Positions 17,253-26,062 of a stretch of DNA of 64,000 bases are shown here, in pieces; the first letter of the stretch is position 1; every line of letters begins with the position of its first letter. A program made the position numbers and the translations under genes. The notes under the pieces were generated by a model. That model searched no databases. It was not told where the DNA came from and saw nothing but the letters and a program-made list of their open reading frames with translations. Location: assembly GCA_026394195.1 (NCBI GenBank), contig JAPKYS010000055.1, forward strand, positions 35,325-99,324. Direction: 5' to 3'. This DNA is from a bacterium. Its GTDB lineage: Bacteria; Electryoneota; B3-LCP.

Positions 17253-18743
17253 ATGAAAAATCTTAAAATAATTTTCCTGCTGCTTCTGGTTCAATTCGTG
17301 CTGCTTACCGCAGCAGGAAACTGCGCAGAACCACTCCCTATCACCATTCTACACTGGAATGACTTCCACGCCCAGAACATGCCTTTCGACCGCAGCTCCG
17401 ACAGCGGAAAAGTAGCGGTCGGCGGAGCCGCATATTTGGCCGGGTTGTTAGATTCCCTAAAAGGCGTCGAACCGCGCGTCATCGTTCTTGACGCCGGGGA
17501 TGAGTTTACCGGCACGCCTGTCTCTTCGATCACAAAAGGCAAATCGCAGTTCGACGTCCTGAACCTTATTCACCCCGACGCCTTCGAAATCGGCAACCAT
17601 GAATTCGACGTCGGCTGGGAAAATCTCAAGTCGAGAATAAAGGAAGCCAAATTCAGCGTGCTCTGCAGTAATGTCTTTGATACCTCCAGCAACAGTTCAA
17701 TTGCCTCTTCCAGCGTAATCGTCACTAAAGATGGAGTCAAGGTTGCAGTGATCGGCGTGATCATGGGAAATCTTGCCGGCAGCGTCATGGGCAGCGCGCT
17801 CCCCGGAATGAGAGTCGATGATCCAGTAAAAATCGTGAACCTCCTGTTGGATGGTCTGGAACCGCAGACCGATCTCCAGATCGCCTTGACTCACGAAGGC
17901 GTCGAGCAGGATCAACGGCTGGCGCAGGGCTGCCCGCGCCTTGACTTGATCGTCGGCGGACACCAGCATGTCAGATTGTTTGATCCTGTGGTCGAAAACG
18001 GAGTGCCCATCCTGCAGGCAGGATCAAAAGGTGAATACCTGGGCATGTTCAAAGCTCTGGTGGATACGTCGGAAAATAGAATCGTAAGCTACTTTGAAAA
18101 ACTGATTCCGGTCATCGATTCATCCATAAAGACCAATCCTGAAGTAGCCAGCCTGGTCGAGAAACAGGAAAAAGCCATCGCCGGTGATATGGACCAGGTC
18201 GTGGCAACGTTGAAGGAACCCTGGGTGCGCGCCTATGAAGGCGAAAGCAACGTTGGTGATTGGACCGCGGACGCCATGATCAAGTTGACTGGAAAGGATA
18301 TTTCACTGATCAATTCAGGTGGATTTCGCCGGGATTTGCCGGCTGGTCCCGTGACCATCCGTCAGATCTGGGAATTGCACCCCTTCGGCAATCGCTTGGT
18401 GGGATTCGAGCTTTCCGGGGAAGAACTGCTTCACGCTTTCGGCTACCAGGTACGCACTAAAGGCGACGTGGTTCAAGTTGGAGGTTTGCGATATCGCGCC
18501 AGCAGCGCCGGTAAGGTGCTGGAATTAACCATCGCTGGAAAACCGGTCGACCCGCAACGGCGCTATACGGTTATTTCCAATGAATACGTTTCCGGGCATA
18601 TGAAGAAGTACTTCGATCTCGATCTGGGTAAGCGACCGGTGACCGATCTGGGTTGGATCGATCGCGATCTGGTCATGGAAGCTATGACGCAGGAAGGGAC
18701 CGTTTCTTCCCGAATTGATGGCAGAATCGCACTGGTGGAATAA
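17253..18743 (+). CDS. Exported 5'-nucleotidase / 2',3'-cyclic phosphodiesterase (UshA family)
   Basis: 496 residues from the ATG at 17253, directly before a signal peptide ('IIFLLLLVQFVLLTAAGNCA-EP'). The frame is open 10 codons further up. The metallophosphatase domain has all metal motifs: 'HWNDFHAQ', 'DAGDEFTGTP', 'GNHEFDVGW', 'THEG', 'GGHQH'. The C-terminal 5'-nucleotidase domain has 'NSGGFRRDLPAGPVTIRQIWELHPFGN', here in two pieces, with Phe/Arg substrate residues. It is likely a periplasmic scavenger of nucleotides. Exact substrates cannot be told. Confidence 0.93.
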   Translation: MKNLKIIFLLLLVQFVLLTAAGNCAEPLPITILHWNDFHAQNMPFDRSSDSGKVAVGGAAYLAGLLDSLKGVEPRVIVLDAGDEFTGTPVSSITKGKSQFDVLNLIHPDAFEIGNHEFDVGWENLKSRIKEAKFSVLCSNVFDTSSNSSIASSSVIVTKDGVKVAVIGVIMGNLAGSVMGSALPGMRVDDPVKIVNLLLDGLEPQTDLQIALTHEGVEQDQRLAQGCPRLDLIVGGHQHVRLFDPVVENGVPILQAGSKGEYLGMFKALVDTSENRIVSYFEKLIPVIDSSIKTNPEVASLVEKQEKAIAGDMDQVVATLKEPWVRAYEGESNVGDWTADAMIKLTGKDISLINSGGFRRDLPAGPVTIRQIWELHPFGNRLVGFELSGEELLHAFGYQVRTKGDVVQVGGLRYRASSAGKVLELTIAGKPVDPQRRYTVISNEYVSGHMKKYFDLDLGKRPVTDLGWIDRDLVMEAMTQEGTVSSRIDGRIALVE

Positions 18744-18945
18744 CTTCAACGGGTAAATTCCAACCCTACTAATTGTCACAAAATGATCGATAATCCTCGA
18801 CCTACTTATAGTTACCTAATTATTCAGGTTTTCCCTTTGCAATCCTGTTATTCTCAATTTAAATTGTTGACTACCAACTCTGACGATTATTTCTCGTAAG
18901 AGACTCTGACACCAGAACTACAAAGACGGAAGAAAGATCACCGAA

Positions 18946-20877
18946 ATGCCAAGAGACACAAATCAATCTCCATCACTGCTCGTCAGCCTGAAACTTAGCC
19001 TGAATTTTTGGACCATTGCCGGAATTCTACTTTGGCTTATAATATGCGTGGAAAATCGTCTTCTTGTTTTTAATCTTGATATCCTTAAGATCTTTGCCGC
19101 ATCTGCGCTTTTTTACGCAGCACTCGGTTTGGTGTTATGGCTGCCGGTTCTGATCGGATCAAAACTGTTAAAAAAGATCCGGTTATTCGGTCAAAACCAA
19201 CGGACTCTGGAATTGGGATCACATTGGGTCATTGCGTTTTTAATGAGCTTCCTGTATTCGATGCATCTTGATTATTTCCCCTCTATTCGGGTATTATCGG
19301 CGACAGGGATGCTTCTTACCTTCCTGTTGGTAATCGTCGGGATCATCACAGCTTTCTGCTTCATCAAAATCTATCAGACCTTAAGGTACTTGTCATTCTT
19401 CCGAGCCTATTTCCGAACTTTGCTCTCTTCCGCATTGTTGATCATCTTGGTGTACGGCGGTTTTGTCATTGTGGATACTCTGCATCGATTAAACCAGAAA
19501 AAAGTCGCGTCCGACCTCAACACTGCTCTCCCAACTGACGCGAAAGTTCTTTTTTTAGGGTTTGATGCCGGCACCTGGGATGCAATCAATCCTTTGGTAA
19601 AAGCAGGAAAAATGCCCAATTTTGCCAGGCTGATGGAAGGCGCGGTGACGACCCGGTTGAAGACGAATATTCCCACCCTCTCTTCCATCCTCTGGACCAC
19701 CATTGCTACGGGTAAATTACAAAACAAACACGGCGTTAATGAAAGCATTTCCATCATGGTGCCGCGACTAAATCAAAATGTCATTACTTTTCCACGATTC
19801 CTGGGCGCTTATCAAGTTGCTGACTACCTCAGTCGCCATGGAGTCTTCGATATCATTCCGATGACAAGTACAGCGAGACACACCAAGGCAATCTGGAATA
19901 TTTTAACCGATTACCAGAAGCGTGTGGGTATTGTGGGCTGGTGGGGGTCTTTCCCGCCTGAACCAGTCAATGGGGTCGTGATTTCCGATCACTCCTCCAT
20001 GGAGAAGACTGAGATGGGAAAAGCCAAAGGACTGTATTCTCAGAGCGAGGCGGCTGAAGATGCTGCTAAATCCTCAGTTTATCCGCCTGAGTTAAGCGCT
20101 GAACTGGACACAATCGCGGCGCAGACGCAGTCATTGAGTTTGGAAGAGTTAAATTATTTCATCGCTGCGGACAGCGCCAAACTGACTTACGTTAATACTC
20201 TGACCGGTTGGGATCGAACCAAGATCGAGTGCATCTTGAAAATGAGCTATTTGACCGACAAGTACTTCAAGCTCTGCACTGAACATCTGTTGGATAAGGA
20301 GTCCTTCGACCTGTTGACAGCATACTTCTTCGAGACGGATGCGATCGCTCATTGCTATTGGCAATTCCGAGATGGGGTGTCGCATTACTTCCCGAGGATT
20401 ACACCAGACGATCTGGCAAAATATCGGGACGTAGTTGACAACGCCTATATCAACGCAGACCGGATTTTAGGTTCAATCATGGAACACGTCCCCGAAGATA
20501 CCCACATCATTATCATATCTGATCACGGCTTCGAGTTGGAAAAGATCGCTGGCAGTTATTGCGTCAGGCACGAGTACGCGCCGGATGGGATTTTACTGAT
20601 GCGCGGTCCTTATTTCAATCCCAATGCTAAATTCACAGAACCACCACATCTGCAGGATATTACACCGACCATACTAACATTACTCGGTATCCCCATTGGT
20701 GCGGATATGGACGGACGAGTCTTGAAAGAAGTCTTCAACGGGGAGTTCCTCGAAAAATATCCTCTACGCACAATACCTTCGCATGACCGGGGTCAGCATT
20801 TCCGGGCTCGAGCCACCCTTTCTGCAGAAGATCAAATCTTGAGAGATAAACTACGATCTCTGGGCTACATTCAATAA
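18946..20877 (+). CDS. Membrane-anchored type I phosphodiesterase / alkaline phosphatase superfamily protein, copy 1
   Basis: 643 residues. Five hydrophobic helices lie between residues about 20 and 180. The soluble catalytic domain (about 200-570) has 'FDAGTWD' (metal), 'TLSSILWTTIATGK' (nucleophile Thr/Ser region), 'TDAIAHCYW' (D..H), 'SDHGF' (D-H) and a later 'RHEYAPDGILL' His. This is the PF01663 nucleotide pyrophosphatase/phosphodiesterase pattern. Relatives hydrolyse or transfer phospho-groups on nucleotides, lipids or glycans; the substrate here is unknown. It is one of two tandem copies of identical length, sharing upstream and downstream flanks with the second. Confidence 0.85.
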   Translation: MPRDTNQSPSLLVSLKLSLNFWTIAGILLWLIICVENRLLVFNLDILKIFAASALFYAALGLVLWLPVLIGSKLLKKIRLFGQNQRTLELGSHWVIAFLMSFLYSMHLDYFPSIRVLSATGMLLTFLLVIVGIITAFCFIKIYQTLRYLSFFRAYFRTLLSSALLIILVYGGFVIVDTLHRLNQKKVASDLNTALPTDAKVLFLGFDAGTWDAINPLVKAGKMPNFARLMEGAVTTRLKTNIPTLSSILWTTIATGKLQNKHGVNESISIMVPRLNQNVITFPRFLGAYQVADYLSRHGVFDIIPMTSTARHTKAIWNILTDYQKRVGIVGWWGSFPPEPVNGVVISDHSSMEKTEMGKAKGLYSQSEAAEDAAKSSVYPPELSAELDTIAAQTQSLSLEELNYFIAADSAKLTYVNTLTGWDRTKIECILKMSYLTDKYFKLCTEHLLDKESFDLLTAYFFETDAIAHCYWQFRDGVSHYFPRITPDDLAKYRDVVDNAYINADRILGSIMEHVPEDTHIIIISDHGFELEKIAGSYCVRHEYAPDGILLMRGPYFNPNAKFTEPPHLQDITPTILTLLGIPIGADMDGRVLKEVFNGEFLEKYPLRTIPSHDRGQHFRARATLSAEDQILRDKLRSLGYIQ

Positions 20878-20900
20878 ACCTGTCCGAATGTGGTAAATGG

Positions 20901-20929
20901 AAAAGCCCGGCTGGTCTTTCGGGCTTTTT
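20901..20929 (+). terminator. Terminator after phosphodiesterase copy 1
   Basis: AAAGCCCG pairs with TCGGGCTTT around a 9-nt loop, followed by TTTTC. It is duplicated at 23251-23277. Confidence 0.8.
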
Positions 20930-20964
20930 CTATTCCAGGTCTTTATCTTGATCAGGCCGGCGCA

Positions 20965-21095
20965 TCAATTCAGCCTGAAGCCCGCCGAGGTGATGATAAT
21001 CGACTGACTGTCACCCTGCTGCTTGATGACCTGCGCAGAACCTGCTACCGCCCATCGCCCGAACTGAGCTGCATTCCTCTGGAACGAAGAATCGA
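20965..21095 (-). pseudogene. Relic of a wzi-like outer-membrane barrel gene
   Basis: On the minus strand 20965-21036 reads 'AQVIKQQGDSQSIIITSAG' then FRLN and a stop. The intact gene downstream has 'AQVITQQGDSRSIIITSAG' then FRL internally (about residues 159-181) and ends in FKLN-stop. The relic therefore joins an internal segment directly to the terminal codons. Further upstream 'NAAQFG' resembles the intact gene's 'SAVQLLG' near residue 535, an order not collinear with it. It is a decayed, rearranged copy carried by the locus duplication. Confidence 0.75.
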
Positions 21096-21295
21096 AAGGT
21101 GAATTAACTTAATCATCAGAAATAATTGAAGTTAAGGATGATCCACCGGGGTCAATTTAAATAGATCAGATTATTACGTTTTTTTCTTTGCATTCATGTT
21201 ATTCTCAATTTAAATTGTTAACTATCAACACTGACGATTATTTCTCGTAAGAGACTCTGACACCGGAACTACAAGACGGAAGAAAGATCACCGAA

Positions 21296-23227
21296 ATGCC
21301 AAGAGACACAAATCAATCTCCATCACTGCTCGTCAGCCTGAAGCTCAGTCTGAATTTTTGGACCATCGCCGGAATTCTACTCTGGCTTATAATATGCGTG
21401 AAAAATCGTCTTCTCGTTTTTAATCTTGATATCCTTAAGATCTTTGCCGCATCTGCGCTTTTTTACGCAGCACTCGGTTTGGTTTTATGGCTGCCGGTTC
21501 TGATCGGATCCAAACTATTAAAAAAGGTCCGGTTATTCGGCCAAAACCAACACGCTCTCGAGTTGGGATCACATTGGGTGTTGGCTTTCTTGATAAGTTT
21601 CCTGTATTCGATGCATCTTCATTATTTCCCCTCTATTCGGGTATTATCGGCGACAGGGATGCTTCTTTCCTTCCTGCTGGTAATCGTTGGGATCATCACA
21701 GCTTTCTGCTTCATCAAAATCCATCAGACCTTAAGGTATTTGTCCATTTTTCGAGCCTGCTTTCGCACGTTAATCTCCTGCACTTTAATCATGGTTCTCG
21801 TCTTTAGTGGATTCGTCGTTGCTGACGTTCTTCTGAGATCGAACCAGAAGCGGGTTCCACCCGAACTGAATACTGCATTACCCACCGGCGCTAAAGTTCT
21901 ACTATTCGGCTTTGATGCTGGCACCTGGGATGCAATCAATCCTTTGGTAAAAGCAGGAAAAATGCCCAATTTTGCCAGGCTGATGGAAGGCGCGGTGACG
22001 TCCCGGTTGAAGACGAATATTCCCACCAGCTCTTCCATCCTCTGGACCACCATTGCTACGGGTAAATTACAAAACAAACACGGCGTTAATGAGTTCGTTT
22101 CCATCGTGGTGCCGCTACTAAATCAAAATGTCATTACTTTCCCACGATTCCTGGGCGCTTATCAAGTTGCTGACTACCTCAGTCGCCACGGAGTCTTCGA
22201 TATCATCCCGCTGTCGAGTACTGCGAGACACACCAAAGCAATCTGGAATATTTTAACCGATTACCAGAAGCGTGTGGGTATCGTGGGCTGGTGGGGGTCT
22301 TTCCCGCCTGAACCAGTCAATGGGGTCGTGATTTCCGATCACGCCTCCATGGAGAAGACTGAGAGGGGAAAAGCCAAAGGACTGTATTCTCAGAGCGAGG
22401 CGGTTAAAGATGTTGCTAAATCCTCGATTTATCCGCCTGAGTTAAGCGTTGAACTGGACACAATCGCGGCGCAGACGCAGTCATTGAGTTTGGAAGAGTT
22501 AAATTATTTCATCGCTGCGGACAGCGCCAAACTGACTTACGTTAATACCCTGACCGGTTGGGATCGAACCAAGATCGAGTGCATGTTGAAAGTTAGCTAT
22601 TTGACCGACAAGTACTTCAGACTCTGTACTGAACATCTGTTGGATAAGGAGTCCTTCGACCTGCTAACAGCTTATTTCTTCGAGACGGATGCGATCGCAC
22701 ATGCTTTCTGGTTTTTCCGAGATGGGGCGTCCCAGTACTTCCCATGGATTACACCAGAAGATCTGGCAAAATATCGGGACGTGGTTGACAATGCCTATAT
22801 CAACGCAGACCGAATTTTAGGTTCAATCATGGAACACGTCCCCAAAGATACCCACATCATTATCCTGTCTGATCATGGCATGCAGGTGGAAAAGATTCAC
22901 GGTAGTTATAACATCACGCACTCTTTAGCGCCGGATGGGATTTTACTGATGCGCGGTCCTTATTTCAATCCCAATGCTAAATTCACAGAACCACCACATC
23001 TGCAGGATATTACGCCGACCATACTGGCATTACTCGGTATCCCCATTGGTGCGGATATGGACGGAAGAGTCTTGAAAGAAGTCTTCAACGGGGAGTTCCT
23101 CGAAAAATATCCTATGCGTACCATTCCCTCCCACGATCGTGGTAAGATTTTCCGGGCTCGAGCCACCCTTTCAGGAGAAGATCAAATCTTGAGAGATAAA
23201 CTACGAGCTCTGGGCTATATTCAATAA
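21296..23227 (+). CDS. Membrane-anchored type I phosphodiesterase / alkaline phosphatase superfamily protein, copy 2
   Basis: 643 residues, the same architecture as copy 1: five N-terminal helices, then 'FDAGTWD', 'TSSSILWTTIATGK', 'TDAIAHAFW', 'SDHGM', 'THSLAPDGILL'. All metal and nucleophile positions are kept. Long stretches are almost identical at nucleotide level to copy 1. Differences cluster in the last membrane helix and linker (21745-21910), around 'AFWFFRDGASQYF', and around 'GMQVEKIHGSYNITH' beside the final metal His. That suggests altered substrate preference or gene conversion elsewhere. Substrate unknown. Confidence 0.85.
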   Translation: MPRDTNQSPSLLVSLKLSLNFWTIAGILLWLIICVKNRLLVFNLDILKIFAASALFYAALGLVLWLPVLIGSKLLKKVRLFGQNQHALELGSHWVLAFLISFLYSMHLHYFPSIRVLSATGMLLSFLLVIVGIITAFCFIKIHQTLRYLSIFRACFRTLISCTLIMVLVFSGFVVADVLLRSNQKRVPPELNTALPTGAKVLLFGFDAGTWDAINPLVKAGKMPNFARLMEGAVTSRLKTNIPTSSSILWTTIATGKLQNKHGVNEFVSIVVPLLNQNVITFPRFLGAYQVADYLSRHGVFDIIPLSSTARHTKAIWNILTDYQKRVGIVGWWGSFPPEPVNGVVISDHASMEKTERGKAKGLYSQSEAVKDVAKSSIYPPELSVELDTIAAQTQSLSLEELNYFIAADSAKLTYVNTLTGWDRTKIECMLKVSYLTDKYFRLCTEHLLDKESFDLLTAYFFETDAIAHAFWFFRDGASQYFPWITPEDLAKYRDVVDNAYINADRILGSIMEHVPKDTHIIILSDHGMQVEKIHGSYNITHSLAPDGILLMRGPYFNPNAKFTEPPHLQDITPTILALLGIPIGADMDGRVLKEVFNGEFLEKYPMRTIPSHDRGKIFRARATLSGEDQILRDKLRALGYIQ

Positions 23228-23250
23228 ACCTGTCCGAATGTCGTAAATGG

Positions 23251-23277
23251 AAAAGCCCGGCTGGTCTTCCGGGCTTT
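23251..23277. terminator. Terminator shared by phosphodiesterase copy 2 and the wzi-like gene
   Basis: AAAGCCCGG pairs with CCGGGCTTT around an 8-nt loop. It lies between convergent genes and is a duplicate of 20901-20929. Confidence 0.75.
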
Positions 23278-23314
23278 CTCTATTCCAGGTTTCGATCTTG
23301 ATCAGATCGCCCCA

Positions 23315-25021
23315 TCAATTCAGCTTGAACCCCACTTCCCACTCCCACGAATCGTCCGCCAGGTTACTCTCAGTCCAGGCTCCGCGGCTCCACAGAAACA
23401 GATTTTCCAAAAGTTCCACGGTACCCAGCAACTGAACTGCACTCGTTTTCTGCAACGATCCTCCCAGAAAAGGAGCGTTTTCAGCGCCATCTTTTTCGTG
23501 TGGAGCGAAAAGACTGCCGCCGGCGTTGATTTGATCGATGTTGGCGCCATGCAATAGCCGGGTATAACTCGCCTGGAGCAGTACTCGCCGGTGCGGTCGG
23601 AACTCGATTTCACCGTATCCGACTTCTGAGTTGGGTGGATAGCGATAACCCAGCGGCGCAATCCAATGGGTATAGACGTTAACCGGATAGTGATGAGTAT
23701 AAACGAAAGGGCGCAGTTTCACCATTTCCAGCGCAACCTCCCAATTCTTAAACCCCAGGGGTTGAACGTAACTCAAGCCTGCCAGCCAGCCGATTTTATT
23801 GCCGTAATAATCGGTCGTCACCCTACCGAAAGTAATGTCGTCGATCAGGAATTGCCCGTAGAGTTTCCAGCGGGCATGCGGAATCCAGACCGCATCGAAG
23901 CACATCAGGGTATTGTCCTCATCACCCAGATCGTGCTGCGCAGAATAGAAGAAATTGATCGGGATCAAGTAGGCAAGTTCGGGTGAACGTTCTCCGAAAA
24001 TAACGGACTCCGAGAAGGCGAAGCGTAAGCGGCGGTGAGGATTCCATTCCAAACGGTGCGCCGCCAGATATTTGGCTGCTTCAATGGTGCGATAAAACCC
24101 GGCGCTGGTGTAGAGTGTATCGTCAATTTCGGTATAGTTCGACAGGCTGCCGAAGACGTAAACGAATCGCATCCGCTGCCCCAGGTTCACTGCGGCTTGA
24201 ACCTGGTGGAAAGAAGTCCCCCAATCCGACAGCAAAAGTTGTCCTGATCGTCCCGGACCCCAGCGCAGCTGCATTTTTCCGGCGTGCAGTTCCCAGAATT
24301 TGCCCCCGATAGCCACATCGATATCCGCCACGTCATAGTTGATGGAACTGGCGCCTTTGGGGCTGAAAACGAAACCGAACCGGTCCTGGTAAAGCTGAGA
24401 CCGACTCCAGTAAGGACCCCGCCCGCGCTCGGTCATATCATGAAAATCGAGGTAAAGCCCGATCGTCTTCGGTATCTGCCCCCTCAATCTGAAACCCGCC
24501 GAGGTGATGATGATCGACCGGCTGTCACCCTGCTGCGTGATGACCTGCGCAGAACCGCGTGGATCCAGGTAGGCGTCAAAGTTGGGATTCTCGTAGGAAT
24601 AAAAGTGTTGTCCATCCCGGTAGAATACGCCGGTGAAGAGACTCTTTTCGGACATCCAATCGCTGAAACAGCCCAATCGAGCGCGCTCTTCAGGGTGAGG
24701 CGCTACGGGCGACGTGATTCCTTCTCGATCCAGATCACGGTGAAATTCCCAGCGATAGGCTTGCAGCGAGCGGACGTCGACCGCGGATAAAACTCCAGGC
24801 TGTTCAGTAACCTTCTCCAGAATTTCATCCAGCAACTGAGCAATTCTCACCCGCCCCACCGGTTTTGATCCCAGCAGTGGATGATCCAGCAGCCCTAAGG
24901 TCTCCATCCGGTCCAGAAAGCCATAGACGGGATGAACGACCGGCAGCAGGGTCGATTGAGCCGCAGCGAGGCTGATCAGCAGCAGAGCCGATGCCAGAGC
25001 CGTGGTAAGTCTTTTATACAA
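23315..25021 (-). CDS. Capsule assembly Wzi-family outer-membrane beta-barrel protein
   Basis: 568 residues with a signal peptide ('LTTALASALLLISLAAA-QS'). A periplasmic helical segment ('RMETLGLLDHPLLGSKPVGR') is followed by many amphipathic strands with aromatic girdles, e.g. 'LYLDFHDMTERG', 'LHAGKMQLRWGPGRSGQLLLSD' (broken into pieces), 'LLQASYTRLLHG'. It ends 'WEWEVGFKLN', a typical C-terminal barrel strand. The 'RWGPG..G.LLLSD' motif is characteristic of Wzi/PF14052 proteins. Wzi helps attach or assemble surface polysaccharide. It follows lexA by 20 bp on the same strand and is convergent to the phosphodiesterases, a relic of its own family lying between them. Confidence 0.82.
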   Translation of the reverse strand: MYKRLTTALASALLLISLAAAQSTLLPVVHPVYGFLDRMETLGLLDHPLLGSKPVGRVRIAQLLDEILEKVTEQPGVLSAVDVRSLQAYRWEFHRDLDREGITSPVAPHPEERARLGCFSDWMSEKSLFTGVFYRDGQHFYSYENPNFDAYLDPRGSAQVITQQGDSRSIIITSAGFRLRGQIPKTIGLYLDFHDMTERGRGPYWSRSQLYQDRFGFVFSPKGASSINYDVADIDVAIGGKFWELHAGKMQLRWGPGRSGQLLLSDWGTSFHQVQAAVNLGQRMRFVYVFGSLSNYTEIDDTLYTSAGFYRTIEAAKYLAAHRLEWNPHRRLRFAFSESVIFGERSPELAYLIPINFFYSAQHDLGDEDNTLMCFDAVWIPHARWKLYGQFLIDDITFGRVTTDYYGNKIGWLAGLSYVQPLGFKNWEVALEMVKLRPFVYTHHYPVNVYTHWIAPLGYRYPPNSEVGYGEIEFRPHRRVLLQASYTRLLHGANIDQINAGGSLFAPHEKDGAENAPFLGGSLQKTSAVQLLGTVELLENLFLWSRGAWTESNLADDSWEWEVGFKLN

Positions 25022-25041
25022 GCTAAAATCCTATGATTGGT

Positions 25042-25671
25042 CTACATTTTCCTGAATACGCCCACCACCCGACCGGCAATGTGGAATCCCGGAGTGCTGC
25101 GTTCTACGACGATGGGACCGAAGAAACGATTGGCTGGTTCCAGGCGTACGGTGCTGGATTCCGGGTAGAAGTATTTGACGGTGGCTTCGTCGCCGATGAC
25201 CGCCACGACGATGTCGCCGCGTTTTAAATCCGGCTGAGGCTTGGCGAAGACCAGGTCTCCGTCAAAAATGCCGGCTCCAACCATGGAATCCCCCTTGACC
25301 CGCAGAGCGAACGTTTCCTCACCCTTCATCAGCATGCTGTCTATCGCCAGGAAGCCCTCGATATTCTGTTCAGCTAACATGGGCGTCCCCGCTGCCACCC
25401 GACCGACGATGGGAACTTTAATCACCGAAGCCTTCAGTCCGGTGGTATCAGCGACGGCACGGATCAGTTCAATGCCGCGTGAGATGTGGTTGCTGCGTTT
25501 GATTTCCCCCTTGCGTTCTAAAGCCTGCAAGAAACCGCGCACGCCGTTGGTCGAACGGATGCCGAAGTACGCGCCGATTTCGCGGATGGAGGGAGGATAG
25601 CCCTTCTCGATCACCTGCCGGCGGATGAATTCCAGAATATCCTGCTGTTTTTCCGTCAGAGGTCTGGACAT
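25042..25671 (-). CDS. lexA: LexA repressor
   Basis: 209 residues from the ATG at 25671, preceded by AAGGGGGT. The frame is open to 25692, but the promoter at 25704-25732 makes the longer form nearly leaderless. The winged-helix domain contains 'LTEKQQDILEFIRRQVIEKG' (in two halves) and 'PPSIREIGAYFGIRS'. The cleavage site is in 'GRVAAGTP' (Ala-Gly). The catalytic Ser is in 'KGDSMVGAGI' and the Lys in 'ATVKYF'. It represses SOS genes until RecA-stimulated self-cleavage. ruvABC are in this window, but I could not define a shared operator. Confidence 0.96.
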   Translation of the reverse strand: MSRPLTEKQQDILEFIRRQVIEKGYPPSIREIGAYFGIRSTNGVRGFLQALERKGEIKRSNHISRGIELIRAVADTTGLKASVIKVPIVGRVAAGTPMLAEQNIEGFLAIDSMLMKGEETFALRVKGDSMVGAGIFDGDLVFAKPQPDLKRGDIVVAVIGDEATVKYFYPESSTVRLEPANRFFGPIVVERSTPGFHIAGRVVGVFRKM

Positions 25672-25703
25672 GGTAACCCCCTTGATACACATTGTGACAC
25701 TTT

Positions 25704-25732
25704 AATATACTGCACAAATGGGCAAATTGCAA
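25704..25732 (-). promoter_or_regulatory. lexA promoter
   Basis: On the minus strand TTGCAA (25732-25727), 17 bp, TATATT (25709-25704). Transcription would start near 25697, fitting the ATG at 25671. Confidence 0.7.
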
Positions 25733-25795
25733 GAATTTTTACGAAATTATTCGATACCCCTCAATATAAAGAAGATAAAGTAGGATACGTTGAAT

Positions 25796-25825
25796 ATAGT
25801 CGGAGTCGCCTCTGACCCCGACTAT
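25796..25825. repeat. Interspersed stem-loop, family also at 55641-55667
   Basis: ATAGTCGG and GTC pair with GAC and CCGACTAT. Its reverse complement shares GTCGGGGTCA, GGCGACT and CGACTAT with 55641-55667, so it is a repeated element rather than a local operator. Confidence 0.55.
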
Positions 25826-25860
25826 TCGGGTTGTCAATGATAATATTTGTTACCGACCTC

Positions 25861-25889
25861 TTGACTTTAGCGTTATTTGTGGTTATATT
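25861..25889 (+). promoter_or_regulatory. Sigma-70-like promoter for the T9SS gene at 26063
   Basis: TTGACT, 17 bp, TATATT. A start near 25896 gives a leader of about 165 nt. Confidence 0.7.
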
Positions 25890-26062
25890 CTTGAACGATC
25901 TGTAATTGTTAGAATGGCGTTCTGGAAGATGAACGCCGAACGCAACAAGGGGCTTGACCCGTTTACGGGGCTTTGGGTAATCGTAGCCCCGTCCTTTCCC
26001 GAAGGGACCACTTCGTGGCAGGGCAGGGCGTCCAATCCTTTCATCAATTCTTGGAGGCTCAA

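Larger units (their letters stand above)
20878..21295. other. Spacer between the tandem copies (418 bp)
   Basis: It holds the terminator at 20901-20929, a relic of the wzi-like gene (20965-21095), and from about 21190 a copy of the 5' flank of copy 1 (compare 18840-18945), including the same sequence just before the ATG. No intact gene is present. Confidence 0.8.
25693..26062. other. Divergent intergenic region (370 bp) between lexA and a T9SS gene
   Basis: It contains the lexA promoter, a repeat hairpin (25796-25825), the plus-strand promoter (25861-25889) and a long leader to 26063. The leader includes a C/G-rich 'CCCGTTTACGGGG' hairpin and no gene. Confidence 0.7.

Noticed and set aside
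18867..18893. TTGACT with a TATTTC box before phosphodiesterase copy 1
   Set aside because: Spacer of 15 bp and poor -10; copy 2 has TTAACT at the same place, so it is not conserved as a promoter.
25681..25740. LexA operator near the lexA promoter
   Set aside because: No symmetric motif stands out, and the operator of this lineage is unknown to me.
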